Origin: Hydrangea macrophylla
Lineage: Eukaryota; Streptophyta; Magnoliopsida; Cornales; Hydrangeaceae
Direction: 5' to 3'
Assembly (NCBI GenBank): GCA_033977485.1
Contig: CM066998.1
Location: 50,744,274 to 50,808,273 of the forward strand
DNA length: 64,000 nucleotides
The notes beneath the pieces were generated by a model that was not told where the DNA came from, did no database searches, and saw only the letters and a list, made by a program, of their open reading frames with translations. Positions within the stretch are counted from its first letter, which is position 1, and each line of letters begins with the position of its first letter. This document shows positions 44,439-55,954 of the stretch, one piece after another. The position numbers were made by a program, and so were the translations under genes.

Positions 44439-44582
44439 AGGTGAGTTCACCTCTGTTTCGTATACTCCACTCTTTCTACTTCACCTCGGTTGGTTTATCT
44501 TTGATTTTGGTGATTAGAAACACTAGGAGGATTCGTTTCTAGTCATATATTGTGTTGAGAAGTAATAGTTCCCACAATCTTA

Positions 44583-44767
44583 GAGTAATGCTAGGCACAC
44601 CTTGAAATCTACACTGAATTTGGCATTTTATGCTTTAAATGCATGTACTCTATGCTATGTGAATTTTTCATACTTTTCTGTGCATCACTTATACAGCACA
44701 GAATATATGCATTTAAAGCTGAGTGTCAAATTCAGTGTGAATTTCAAAGTGTGCCTAGCTTTACTCC
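44583..44767. mobile_element. MITE family A, copy 2
   Basis: GAGTAATGCTAGGCACACC and its complement bound the element; it shares TTTAAATGCATGTACTCT and TTTTCTGTGCA(T/C)CACTTA with the other copies. The flanks ACAATCTTA and GCAATCGTA match at 7 of 9, consistent with a 9-bp TSD. Confidence 0.8.
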
Positions 44768-44799
44768 GCAATCGTATCCAGTTTTCCTGATTAAACCCA

Positions 44800-46140
44800 A
44801 TATTGCGGGTTTGGTACCTAGAGTTTGCAATTTTGATTTCTGTTTGGATTTAACTAGAGAAAAGAAAAGAAAGGAAAATACAAAGGAAAAAAAGATTTTC
44901 TTTGTTTGATAAATAAGAAAAATAAGGTGGAAAGGATAATAAAATGAAAAGTAAGTTGTTAAATTTTGAACTTAGAATATTAAAAGTAAGATAGGATGTA
45001 GCCAAAAGTAACAGGGAAAAATAAAATCCCCCCTCTTTGTCTGTGATGGTGTATATGAAGAAGGGAAAGAAACAACGTATATTTATTAGAAAGTATTTAA
45101 TTCTCTATTTGTTGTTTGGATTTTTATTTTTATTTTTTTAAAACTTTTTTATATGGTCTGAAGAGAGTACACCTAGATTGGTGGATTCTTTTATAGAGTT
45201 CTTAGATAAGCTAAGATTATAGCTTTTGTTAATGTTTATACTTCCTACGTACATGGGTGCGCCTCTTTTAGTTGCCATTCATGAAATTTGTCTCAGATAT
45301 ATAATAAAAATAAAAAAATGGTAATTTTTTTTCACCTTGCAAAGGTAAGGTTGCTTGAATCGTCAAGGGCTTTCCTCGAAATTAATGCGGAGCTTGTTTT
45401 GTTGTGTTATTAGTCCTAATGCTATTGTTGTATTGAAAAAATTAATGATTCTTCATAGGAAAGAAGGTAAATTAGAGTAATACCTCATCAACGACGACTC
45501 TTTTCTTGCTCATATGAGCAACATACGATACAAAAATATTAACATGATATTTATTGATCCCTCCTTTGAGTCAAAAATTTTATGACAAATTATCATTTCT
45601 TCCACACATAATTGCCCTTGTTGTATACAAAATTTGAGGAAATTTTGTTCTAAAATTTTCAATGGCAAAGGAGAGGGAAAAAACCATTTTTACCACTTTT
45701 ATATCATGTGTTGGTAACATGATACAAAAGTAATCAATTTTTTTTGGACGACAACCTAACCGAGGGGCTGATAGTGAAAAATTGTAATAGTTGAGGGGGT
45801 CAATTTGTTGAGTTTTATAGTTGAGGGGGGTATTTGAAAAAAGGTCATAGTTAAGGGGGTCTTAGCACAAGTTACCCTAAAAAACCAAAAAAGGAGATCA
45901 AGTAAATGCTTTTGATGTTGCACCGTGGTCCGTTGTACATAACTAGAGGGTTATTTCCCGGTGGGTGCTGGAAAGGGTAACCTTTTCTCTAACCTTACCT
46001 TTGGTATTTTTGCACAAAGTGGTTGCTCTTTAAACCTAACATTTGATCTCTCACTCAGCTAGCACAATTTTCAAATAACAAGTACTTTTTTTTTTCAATT
46101 AAACCTTGAGGGTATGAGGGGAAATTTTGTTGAAAAGGAA
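44800..46140. other. AT-rich sequence, candidate 5'-UTR intron of the DUF247 gene
   Basis: No coding is seen. 45,765-45,885 is a half-copy of the AGGGTAA...AGGGGGT type MITE (GAGGGGGTCAATTTGTTGAG, then GTTACCCT). Confidence 0.45.
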
Positions 46141-46149
46141 GAAATAATA

Positions 46150-46400
46150 CATCTAGCCAGGGAGGGACTTAAAGCCAGACCCCTCGAAACAAAGCTGCAC
46201 ATTACATTTGAAAAACACCAAGTGCATAAATCTTGAAGAAGCAATCTTAGATCTGTGGGGCACTCTGAAACATTGAGACAAATATAAAAACAGGAGTCAA
46301 AAGCCCCCCAGTTTGCAAAATAATCCGCTGCTGCATTTCTGTCCCAGTTTGCAAAATAATCCGCTGCTGCATTTCTGTCCCTATAAACTTATACGGTTGC
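46150..46400 (-). mobile_element. LINE RNase H fragment with an in-frame 36-bp duplication
   Basis: The minus strand reads RDRNAAADYFANW twice in a row, then GAFDSCFYICLNVSECP and DLRLLLQDLCTWC, the C-terminal end of a plant LINE RNase H (usually RxxNxxADxLA). The duplicated unit, CCCAGTTTGCAAAATAATCC and onward on the plus strand, is 36 bp, exactly 12 codons (46,308-46,379). The rest of the LINE is absent. Confidence 0.6.
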
Positions 46401-46831
46401 TCCTCTTTTAGTCAGTGCTGCTTATACGTTCGTTCGAAAGCCAAATGCAGGGAAGGGACTATAGATAAGTAGAAACATTTTTGTTGAAAGGGTAGTTGAA
46501 AGGGTAACCCTTGGAGTGCCAAAAGAAAGCATGCCATGATATTCTAGTATTTTACAAGTACTTTTATTGCGTGAACGTACTGATTTTTTCAATTATGATG
46601 ATAAGTCTTTTCTCCAAATGTCTTTTGCTGATGCGAAAAGAGCTCGTGTGATTGTTTGACATAGGAAAAGAGCTAAATAACTAAATTAATTAAACTATGT
46701 GGTGGGTTGCATTAATGCATCAATTAGAAGTTGGACAGCTATTTGATTTGACGGTATATCATTCTCTTTTTCAACAAGTTCTCTGAAATTTACTTGGATT
46801 AATAGGGTACCATACTGCTTTTCAATCAAAC

Positions 46832-48122
46832 ATGCAGCCCAATGGGGGCGATGATGTTTCTATTAGTATCTCCAAAGAGATTGGTGACCTATCTCCTTCA
46901 CCATCCACGTGTTGCATCTTTAGAGTTCATAATGAACTCCGCTTGGTAAACGAGAAGGCCTGTGAACCTCAGATTATATCTATTGGTCCTTATTACCGGG
47001 GTAAAGACACTCTACAGATGATGGAAAAGCATAAATTACGCTATTTACAACGTCTTCTTAAGCGAAAGAAAAGAACTATTGAAGAATTTGTTAGTGCCAT
47101 GAGATCACGTGAACAAGAAGCACGTATTTACTATGCAGAACCTGTAAGGCTCAATGAGAATGAACTGATCAGAATGTTGATTCTAGATGGTTGCTTCATC
47201 ATTGAACTGTTGTTAAAATGTTGGGATCCCAGTTTGATAGAGACAGATGATCTTATTTTCAAGATGGACTGGATGGTTATTAGCTTGCAGCGGGATTTAA
47301 TGTTGTTCGAGAATCAACTTCCATTCATTGTCCTAAGTAAGTTGTTTGAAGTGATCGAGGCTCCAAATCAAGATGACAGGCTCATTTGCCTCGCGTTGCA
47401 TTTCTTTCGTGATCTTTCACCGGGGCAAGGTTATAGACCAAGTACAAATGGAGATATCAAGCATTTACTGGGGTTGATACACAGTAACTGGCTTCCATTA
47501 TTTTCAGAAGATCCGGCAAAGAATGAAGAAAAATGGCAGTTTATTCATTGTGCCACAGAGCTTCAATAGGCTGGAGTCAAATTCCGCCAACTCAAGAAGG
47601 TAGAAAATGCGCTTCACATGGCAGTAGAACCTAGTTTGTTTGGTATTAAGTTTGAAAATGGGGTAATTCATATTCCACCCTTGACCATTGAAGATAGAAC
47701 AGAGACTTTCTTCAGAAATCTCATTGCGTATGAACAATATGGTTCTGATAACTGTCTTAATCACATTACTGATTATGTGAAGTTTACGGATTGTCTCATT
47801 GACACTGCGAAAGATGTTGAGTTACTTTGTCGCTATAAAATTATTGATAACTGGTTGGGTGATAATGAAGCAGTTTCCGCCATATTTAAGAAGATTAGTG
47901 ATTCAGTCACGTGGCCCAATGACCAATTCCGTTATGCTGATATCTTCAACAGAGTGAACATTCATTGCAACAAACGGAGGAAATCAGTGGATGGCAAAAT
48001 TAAGGCGGAATTACTTAAATAGTCCGTGGGGTTTCATCTCTATTCTTGCTGCTTCTATACTACTGCTACTTACTTTGACACAGACTGTATTTTCCATTTC
48101 ATCTAGCAAATTGTCATGGTAA
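46832..48122 (+). pseudogene. DUF247 (UPF0481) protein gene, two disabling lesions
   Basis: DUF247 proteins are plant-specific, usually 400-500 residues, with a C-terminal membrane helix; some act in self-incompatibility, most are uncharacterised. Here CCIFRVHNELRLVNEKACEP, ISIGPYYRG, KHKLRYLQRLL, LILDGCFIIELL, DLMLFENQLPF and DRTETFFRNLIAYEQ follow the family order. The frame is cut by TAG at 47567-47569 in ATELQ*AGVKF, where relatives have an acidic residue, then stays open in the same frame to 48022. The C-terminal helix (SPWGFISILAASILLLLT) is present but in another frame from 48021, ending TAA at 48120-48122, so a frameshift lies near 48,018. Upstream sequence allows a 5'-UTR intron. Confidence 0.88.
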
Positions 48123-48616
48123 CATTATGCCTTGCGTGTCGAGAAGATATTCAATTAGACTTGTTCTGGAACTTTATCTGGTGATATTTGTGTACGGTTA
48201 AGTTCCGTTTTCACCCGCATATATTAAATACCTCAACCGAAGCCACTTAGTACGGGCAGGTTCATGGGTGGCTGGACAAGGACGATGGAGCAAGAAGAAC
48301 AGAGAATTGGAGGATGAAGGTTTTCGCAGGGCTGCGGTTAGCAGTGCTTTTGCCTCCAGTGTCCAACTTTGATTGGTTTTGTCATGCGTGTGTGGACATA
48401 TAGCCCAAATCAGTTGATGTGTGTCTCTAGATTTTTTCCTATTTTGTTATATATATTTTTTTAATTTTATTTTTCATGTTTACCATGTGGGCTTTGCATG
48501 TTGTGTTCTTGTACTTGCTAGTTGCTAATGGTACCAAAAAGGGCAGTTTTGGTGCTTGTTTACTCCCAGTCTATCTTGGCTCTGTTTATTTGACAATGTA
48601 TTCCTATGATATTTAA

Positions 48617-48801
48617 GAGAGATGCTACACACACATTTTAAACCACACCCCAAACCACACCCCTGCTTTAAATGTATGTATCCTGTGCTGTGTAAGTGGT
48701 GCACAGAAAAGTGTGAAAAATTCAAACAGCACAAGGTACATGCATTTAAAACAAGAGGTGTGGTTTGGGGTGTGGTTTGGAATGTGTGTGTAGCATTTCT
48801 C
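48617..48801. mobile_element. MITE family A, copy 3, with perfect 9-bp TSD
   Basis: GAGAGATGCTACACACACAT and its complement bound 185 bp. GATATTTAA flanks both sides (48608-48616 and 48802-48810). A perfect 9-bp TSD places family A with Mutator-like elements. The central GTGCACAGAAAAGTGTGAAA is identical to copy 1. Confidence 0.88.
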
Positions 48802-49166
48802 GATATTTAATACATTCTCTTGCCAACTCAGCACAAAAAAAATATATAATAAATTAAAAGAAGAAAGAAAGAAATTTAAAAAATTGGAGGGTATGAATAA
48901 AAAGAGAATGAACAGATTCACCAGTTGGAGTTTTGATTCTTTGGCTGAATGAAATTCTGTGTCTGAAGAAAATATAGAGAAGTAGGTCCTGCTATTTTGA
49001 TCGTTGCGATTGCATTTCAATGATTAGCATGACATCATATGATATATGAAGGTGTCAGAGTCCGCCTGTTTGTGCTCCCACTAATTTCAATTGAATCATT
49101 CACAAACTAGCATGGGGGGTTGTTGAAGAGATTTGGAATTTTTTTAGGTACATGTAATTTTTAATA

Positions 49167-49448
49167 AGGTTAGTTACATTTTATATTCTTGTAGTTTGTC
49201 ACTTGTGTCAGTTTGGTCCCTGTAATTTAGAAAGTGTCACTTTGGTTCCTGTAATTTTATAAGTGTGTCCAATAAGTCCATTAGTGACGAATAATTTGTC
49301 ACTGAAAGTAGAAAATTGGCACAGAAAGTGTTTGAGGGACTAAAATGACATACTTGTGAAACTACAGGGACTAAATGACACTTTCTAAACTACAAGGACC
49401 AAATTAACACAAAAGACAAACTAGGAGGGTGTAAAATATAGTTAAGCC
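49167..49448. mobile_element. Mutator-like MITE (family C), copy 2, perfect 9-bp TSD
   Basis: AGGTTAGTTACATTTTATA and GTGTAAAATATAGTTAAGCC form the ends. The internal inverted words (AGAAAGTGTCACTTTGGT and its complement) match the copy at 40,271. TTTTTAATA flanks both sides (49158-49166 and 49449-49457). Confidence 0.85.
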
Positions 49449-49693
49449 TTTTTAATATTTGTATTGAATTGATATATCGGCCCTCCAAAGAGTTGAACTT
49501 ATGAAAAATGGTCCATGTATAGAGTGACTTCATTGGTTAGTAGCCATTTTAAAAACGCATAATTGCACTTGGCTACTTGAATATGTTTACCTATTAAATA
49601 ACTCTCATGCACGTAAATTATTGTAGTCAAAATGGTAGTCATATTAATATTTTATTTGTTCTAATGCATCCATTTAGAAATACACTTTAAACA

Positions 49694-49986
49694 CTCCATT
49701 CGTTCCAAAATAAGTGTCCATTGCCAATTTGCACATTATTTAAAAAATGTGTATTATATTTATTTATTTTGTCCTTCATTTTTCCACTTTCTCATTTTAC
49801 CCTTAATGTGACATTGTCTTTCTTATTCATTTCCCTTTTCACACTCTCTTAGGAAAAGATGCTTGTTTTTATTGTGAGTGTATTATAGGTAGTTTATACA
49901 ATAAGTGTAGTTTACTTTCAAAGTGGACATTTATTTTGGAACATCCAAAAAACGAAAGGTAGACACTTAATTTGGAACGGAGAGAG
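49694..49986. mobile_element. Stowaway-like MITE
   Basis: CTCCATTCGTTCCAAAATAA on the left and TTAATTTGGAACGGAGAGAG on the right are inverted and match the CTCCCTCCGTTCC termini of this group. Inner inverted GTGTCCATT / AGTGGACATT words extend the arms. Confidence 0.75.
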
Positions 49987-50203
49987 CATTTTTTTTTTGG
50001 GCATTCCAATGGTTAGAATCATCCTTTCAAATTTGGCCATCCACTCATTCTCTCTCCAATAACTACTTATCTGGTTCCCCAAAATACGGGGTATCGAAAA
50101 TGGTTATTGCTTTAGCTACACAATTGGAGCACAATTCTTGGCCAAGAGAAAGCAAAAGGACACCTTTTCAAATCGGCTCCTCATTTTTGCTCAACAGTTG
50201 GAG

Positions 50204-51280
50204 TAGGGGTGTACTCAGCCGGGTTCAGTTGGGCTATATGGGATTTTGGAGACCGAACCGATGGGGTCGGAGTGCCTTGGGGTGGGACTGAAACTGACCA
50301 AATGTTAGTAGGTTTCGGTCTGGGCGGGGAGATCGGTTTCGAGTGGGGCATTCAGTTGAGTTCAGACTGGACCTTGAAGTCGATTGAACAAATGTAAGTC
50401 AAAAGAGATTCAGAAACCCTAACCACACATGAAATTTGTACGAAAATGCTATTAATGATCTCACAATCAAGTTGAATGAAGAAACATCTAAACCCTAAAC
50501 ACCTTGAAATTTGTACGAAAATGATATTAATCATACAATCGAGTTGACTGAAGAAATAGATTGCAGCAGAAGAAAAAAGTTCCGAGAAAAAAAAGTAAAC
50601 AAAATCAAACACTTAAATTCAACATAAACGCACATATCATATATATATATATTCACATATCAGTACAAGGAACTTGTATAGATCTGTAATTGAATCAATA
50701 CAAGGAACTTGTATAGATCTGTAATTGACATCACAAACACAGATCTTCAAGGAAAGACAATTGACCTGGTGCTTGGTGGTGCGTCGCAAAGGGGGTGCGA
50801 TCTGGCTGGTGGTGCGACACGAAGGGGGGTGCTATCTGGTGGTTCTTGTAGCTTGGAGGTTGCGACCTGGTGAGAGAGGGTCAGAGGGGTTTTGATTTGG
50901 TGAAGCCGTGAAGGGATGGCTGATGAGGGAGGTAAGGGAGGAGGACGATGAGGAGGAGGAGGAGGAGCCGAGGAGAGGAGTGGGTACCGGCGCCGATCTA
51001 GGAGTTATGGGAGGTGGAGGCTAGAATGTAGAGTGGAGATGGAGAGGAAAAGAAACTTGAGTTGTGACTTTAGTTCGTAAACTAAACCCTAACTAAGCTA
51101 TTTATATAAGTTGGTTTTGGTCGGGTTCAGTTGGGTTCGGAGTGCAAATTCTATGCATCGTGCACCGACCCGAGTACTCGGTTCCTTACACATCCACACC
51201 CGATCACTGACCGCCAGCCTGATCAACCCGTTTTTTCTGTTGCGGTCGGGTTGGGTCTTCGAGGTTTTTGAACAGCCCTA
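50204..51280. mobile_element. hAT-like non-autonomous element with GGTTCGG-rich ends
   Basis: TAGGGGTGTACTCAGCC at the left and TTTTTGAACAGCCCTA at the right are hAT-type inverted ends. The flanks AGTTGGAG (50196-50203) and GGTTGGAG (51281-51288) match at 7 of 8. The subterminal regions are rich in GGGTTCAGTTGGG and CGACCCGAGT words. The centre (50,760-51,060) is GC-richer and purine-rich (GAGGAGGAGG) with no readable transposase; it may be captured DNA. Confidence 0.75.
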
Positions 51281-51289
51281 GGTTGGAGA

Positions 51290-52060
51290 TTCATTCATAA
51301 AACTTTGTTTGGAAAGTCAAAAACTCTAATTGAAACAAGCCTCACATCTCTCTCTAAACATTGTCTCTTAGTCATCTTGAAGAGCATGAGTCATACGAAG
51401 ACGCCGCTGTTCACCTTGCCATTGTTTCCTTTACCTTCATCACTATGCACAACTTTGTTTGTTTTTTTTTTTTAGACACACAACTTTGATTTTAAATATT
51501 TGATCTATGTAGATTTTATTTGTACACATCTGAATCATATTTGATTGGAGCCTTTGCCACTTGAGTCGTATGCGGGGGACATGCACCTTATGTAGGCGCA
51601 AAAAGTTAAATGTTTTCTAACATTTGTACTCTATAGATCTATATGCCAAATTGCCAATATTGGCTAATAACTTCCATGCATGCAACTAATTATTTTTTCT
51701 TCAAAAATTTTTGTCTTATAATTTCAGTCACAAATAGTCTCCTAAAGCTTCTCCAATCTGGAAGCTACTGATATTAGACAAAAAGACAAGATTGAACATA
51801 AAAATAATAATAAAATAACTTAATAAGTAAAATAAAAAATTCACAAGATGGGTAATATTGTTGTAAAACGGGAAGATGGGTAGTTATATGTTTTGTCCCT
51901 CTTTAAGAGGGTTTCACCCTTCATTCTGAGGGTTCGTTTCTTTGTTTAGTTTGTTTGGTACAAGTTCCACTCTCGATCTCCTTGTTCCGCGGTCGGATAC
52001 TATTACTCCTCTTTGCAAACACAATATTATCATCAGATTTGATGATTTACTCATGTAGAT
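51290..52060. other. AT-rich intergenic DNA, nothing recognised
   Basis: No gene, repeat pair or RNA was identified on either strand. Confidence 0.5.
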
Positions 52061-52062
52061 CT

Positions 52063-53778
52063 TGTTGGGAGCCTGTCACGTGTAGGACAATCCTATTAAT
52101 TTACGAAATTGTTGATTTGATTGTAATTGGTTTCCTTTTTGTGATAGAGTTGTATTACTTGTCCAACAAGCAATGAGTTGTAAGCTTTGTAAAAATGGAT
52201 GGTGTATAGAAATTTAGAAAGCTAGCCCTTAGTTATGAAGTTGAAGTGGTCTTTATTACCGTTAATGTGTTTTTATGTGTTTATTTGGGAAAATTTGGTT
52301 CCATATTTAAAATTCTCAACAAGTTGTATTAGAGCCATGGTTGTCAGATCTATAGTGGACAGAGCACATGGTGACAGATAGATAGCAACACGATGGTAAG
52401 ATGACACAAGAAAGAAAAAAAAAATTGATCTGATGGCAGCGGGATGGTATTTTTGTTGGTAACTAGCCATGATTACTTGGCTGGGCTGTTACTTATTGGA
52501 ACATAGACTCCTTGTGGATTTTTTTTACAAGGAAGTGATTTCATGTGACAAGTTGTAACGAATCAACTCGGGCGCTGCAGATTCATCAGTGGGTGTGAAT
52601 TTGTTAGATTTTACATGGATGATTGAAGTTTGTTTCTTGGAGCTAGATTGGATGATGCAGCAGGTCGTAATCTAGGGTAAAAGACGACTTTCAATGCTAC
52701 TGTGATTGTAGCGAATTTTGTACGGTAGAGGGGTCCTCACACTCAATTAGTACGGACACTTCTCTTGGATTATTATATTTCGGGTATGGTTGTATGTGGT
52801 CTAGGAAGAAATATTTTTGATGGGTTCCAAAAGGGTTGTCGATTATTCTTGGGTTACTTGTATAGTCACAAGGTGTAACCATAGATTTCAAAATATTTTG
52901 TTGGAGAGTTCGCTCTTTGAGTGGTGTGATGTACGTATGTCCCAAATTTGTGGAGGAATCTAAAATCTGTTTGTCGGGTGGTTTCCATGGGATGCAAGCT
53001 TTGAGTTGTATGTAGAGTCATAAAAATCACATGCGACAAATGTTCTCAATGAAAAAGAGAGAAGTATGGATGATTTTTGTCGCCTGGTTGGTAGAGTTAT
53101 ACTCCCTAGTTTCGATGGAAGATGAAATTCTTACAGGTGCGTGGATGGTTTATTCACGGTTCAGACGATGGTGAGGATGTAAATCCCGTTGAGGAGAAAG
53201 AAATATCGAGGCTCTTCTCTAGAGTTAATGTGTATAATTAACTTGCCCAACTAGATCTATATTGACCGTGATTAGACAAATCAGAGGTGTTGAGACCATA
53301 TTGATTCGAGTTGTGCATACTAGTACGGAAAACGGTCATTGGTAGCGAAGCAATGGACTCCATGAGTATTTCGGTTGAGGGGGGTGCTAGTCATATGTGA
53401 TAGAATGATTAAACAGCTGCCCCACAAGTGATAGAGGGGGGATTGTTGGGAGTCCATCACATGTGGAACAATCCTAATATTGATTTAGTGATTTGTTGAT
53501 TTGACTAGATTCTTATAGTAATTGGTTTCCTTTTTGTAATAGAGTCGTATTTCTTGTCCAACAAATAATGAGTTATAAGATCTATAAAAAGGGATGGTGT
53601 ATAGAAATTTGAAAAGCCCTTAATTGTACCAAGTTGAGGGGTCTCCCCTCATGGGGGTGCAATGGTCTTGGATGAGAGAGATGAGAGAAATCATTTTTCG
53701 AAAAATATTTTATGGTGAAAATATTTTCCAAAAAATATTTTACATCAAAACAAACGGAGTCGTCGTAAATCTCAAACA
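52063..53778 (+). mobile_element. Small coding-free LTR retrotransposon (TRIM/LARD-like)
   Basis: Direct repeats start TGTTGGGAG(C/T)C at 52,063 and 53,454 and end TCTCAACA (52,321) and TCTCAAACA (53,778). After the first LTR comes TTGTATTAGAGCCATGG, a degenerate tRNA-iMet primer site. Before the second LTR is AGAGGGGGGAT, a polypurine tract. The 1.1-kb interior encodes nothing. The 3' LTR is longer (325 against 259 bp) because of unrelated sequence at 53,630-53,760. No clear TSD was found. It must depend on another element's proteins. Confidence 0.75.
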
Positions 53779-54109
53779 TTATTGATCAAATTTTCTCTAT
53801 CGAATACAATCTTAGCGTCTCTCATTCAAGCTCTCCCTCTATCATGTGGAACTGGGTTTATGAGTGAAAAATGTATCAATTTGGGGTTGGGGTTGTGGAT
53901 TTGTAAAACAATTAACAGGTTTGGGAGGGAGGATAATTATGAAATCGGGGTTTCCATTCATTAGAATGCCAAACAAGATAGCTGAAAATCCACACCAAAA
54001 AGCAAATAAAACAGCAATACAAAAGATGATTAACCAACGAAGAAAAAAGAAAATTCTACTTCTTTTCAAATTACCATATTTAATTGTGTTACTATGAATA
54101 AAGCTAAAT

Positions 54110-54195
54110 ATGAGCAACGACTTAGCTGAGTTGGTAAAAAGATGTTTTATTATCGAGGTTGGAACTCTGCACCCGCCTCCTTTCCCACCCACATC
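54110..54195 (+). mobile_element. tRNA-derived SINE head
   Basis: TAGCTGAGTTGGTAA resembles an A box and GAGGTTGGAACTCTGC a B box (usually GGTTCGAxTC), about 35 bp apart. The region cannot fold as a proper tRNA as read, so a SINE or degenerate tRNA relic is likelier. Confidence 0.4.
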
Positions 54196-54423
54196 TCTAG
54201 ATCCGGGTACTTATGTCATTACACGAGACCACTACATCAAATAATCAAAAATAAAGTTAAATGAATGCACATGAAGGACTAAGTGCTTCAATGTTAAAAG
54301 CTTTAATTGTGGTTGCCGAAATTTTGTAAAACTAATAAGACTATTTGATATTAAATCAAACTTCAAGAGAGTTCAGTGTAATTACCCTTTAAAGTAATAA
54401 TATTGCAAAGATTATAATTTTTG

Positions 54424-54918
54424 GGTTAATTATATTTTACACCATGTGGTTATGCATATTTTCATTTTATCCCCTGTACTTCAAAAGTGGACACTTAGCT
54501 CCTTGTGGTTTTGGATTAAAATAAAACTGAAAATTTTTCCCTAAAAACTGATAAAAATTCTAAAATTGGCCAAAAATATTAGCACTTAAATCCCTTTGTG
54601 AGGTTAATTTTGGGACAAAACCTCTATGTGGGGATAATGCTGCTATTTAATCCAACTATCTGGGGGCTAATTTTTAGCACTCACCTCCTTTATGGGCTTA
54701 ATTTTGGGGTTAACTGCCTATGTAAAGTTAATTTTGACACTTAAACTCTCCTTTGTGGGGGCTTATTTTAACATTAATCCCTGTGTAGTGCCATTTTGAG
54801 AGAAATCTTTACAGTTTCGCTTTAGTCCTAGACCACAGAGGGCAAATGTCCACTTTTGAAGTACAAAGGGATAAAGTGAAAATGAGACTAACCACCGGGA
54901 GGTAAAATATAAATTACC
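54424..54918. mobile_element. Mutator-like MITE, family C relative (long form)
   Basis: GGTTAATTATATTTTACACC and GGTAAAATATAAATTACC form the ends. Next inside lie inverted CTGTACTTCAAAAGTGGACA / TGTCCACTTTTGAAGTAC segments. The 495-bp body contains repeated phrases such as TTAATTTTGG and CTATGT(G/A). No clear TSD was seen. Confidence 0.65.
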
Positions 54919-55015
54919 TTTAATTTATTACAGATTACTAAAATATTTAAAAAAAAAAAAAGACAAAAACAAAAACAAACCTGAGGTCATCCATGGGTAA
55001 AATATGGAATACAAG

Positions 55016-55135
55016 TAGGGGTGTTCGCAGTCAGTTTCGGTAAGTCAATTTTAGGCGATTTTCAATCGATTTTAACTTGTACACTATTTTAAGTTTCGAT
55101 CAGTTTTTAATTTTTCAATTTTCTTGAACACCCCT
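55016..55135. mobile_element. Short hAT-like MITE
   Basis: TAGGGGTGTTCGCAG at the left and CTTGAACACCCCTTA at the right are inverted. The following 55,190-55,320 is CCGAACCGATCC-rich, as beside the other hAT-like elements in the window. Confidence 0.5.
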
Positions 55136-55429
55136 TAAAAGCAACGTAGGAGGGCTAGAATGAACTCAACCGATCGGGTCAATCTACTCTAAAAAAAATT
55201 AGTAGAATAAAAATTGAACCGAGCTGATCAGTCAAAATGCACTAAATCGGACCAAATGAAAAGCGATAAGTGAAGTTTTAAAACCTGAAAAACCAAAACC
55301 GAACCGATCCGATTGCACGGTATAGGAAGTGAATATGGATACAAATTTTCGAATTAGAAAGACAAAGCTGTGCATAGAATTTCTTCCCCTAAACGTTCCA
55401 TCAAAAAAGGTGTAATATTATTTGTCTCT

Positions 55430-55534
55430 GCTCCTCTTATATACTACGGAGTAATATATATATATATATATAGATTTCTCGATTCTTGATTACACACAAC
55501 ACAAGTCTCCCAATCGTCTCTTCCAAAAACCTAA
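55430..55534 (+). promoter_or_regulatory. Promoter and untranslated exon 1 of the RNF4-like gene
   Basis: TATATACTAC and an (AT)n run near 55,437-55,472 are followed by TTCTCGATTC and a leader ending in a donor CTAAAG/GTATGA near 55,535. The next exon can start at the acceptor ATCTCAG/ATT near 56,201. This is predicted from signals only. Confidence 0.4.
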
Positions 55535-55787
55535 AGGTATGATTTCTATTGTTCTTTGTTCTGATCATTCGGGTTTAAATTTTTCTCTTTGATTTCTTCT
55601 AATGTGTTATTGTTTTTGGGAATTTTTGAATCATAATTTGGTATTGATTGGAGAAAGAGTAAGTAATTTGTTTCGATTGCATACATACATATATATATAT
55701 ATATATATGGAGCGCTTCTCATGCCCATTGGATTCAGTTTTCATTAAGGGTATAAATGTTGTTTAGAAGAGAATGTGCTTGTGACCG

Positions 55788-55807
55788 TTTGTGTGTGTGT
55801 GTGTGTG

Positions 55808-55858
<51 letters not shown>

Positions 55859-55864
55859 GTGTGT

Positions 55865-55951
<87 letters not shown>
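55788..55951. repeat. Compound (GT)n-(GA)n microsatellite
   Basis: About 39 GT units (with two single-base interruptions) run directly into about 42 GA units with one AGAAGAG break. It lies in the proposed first intron of the RNF4-like gene. Confidence 0.95.

Positions 55952-55954
<3 letters not shown>

Noticed and set aside
47567..47569. Translational readthrough making the DUF247 gene functional
   Set aside because: Nothing around the TAG suggests a readthrough context, and a separate frameshift also removes the C-terminal helix.
47504..47764. Minus-strand 86-residue ORF
   Set aside because: It is antisense to the DUF247 pseudogene.
53842..54192. 116-residue minus-strand ORF with a hydrophobic stretch
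   Set aside because: It overlaps the SINE-like head and AT-rich DNA, with no family resemblance.
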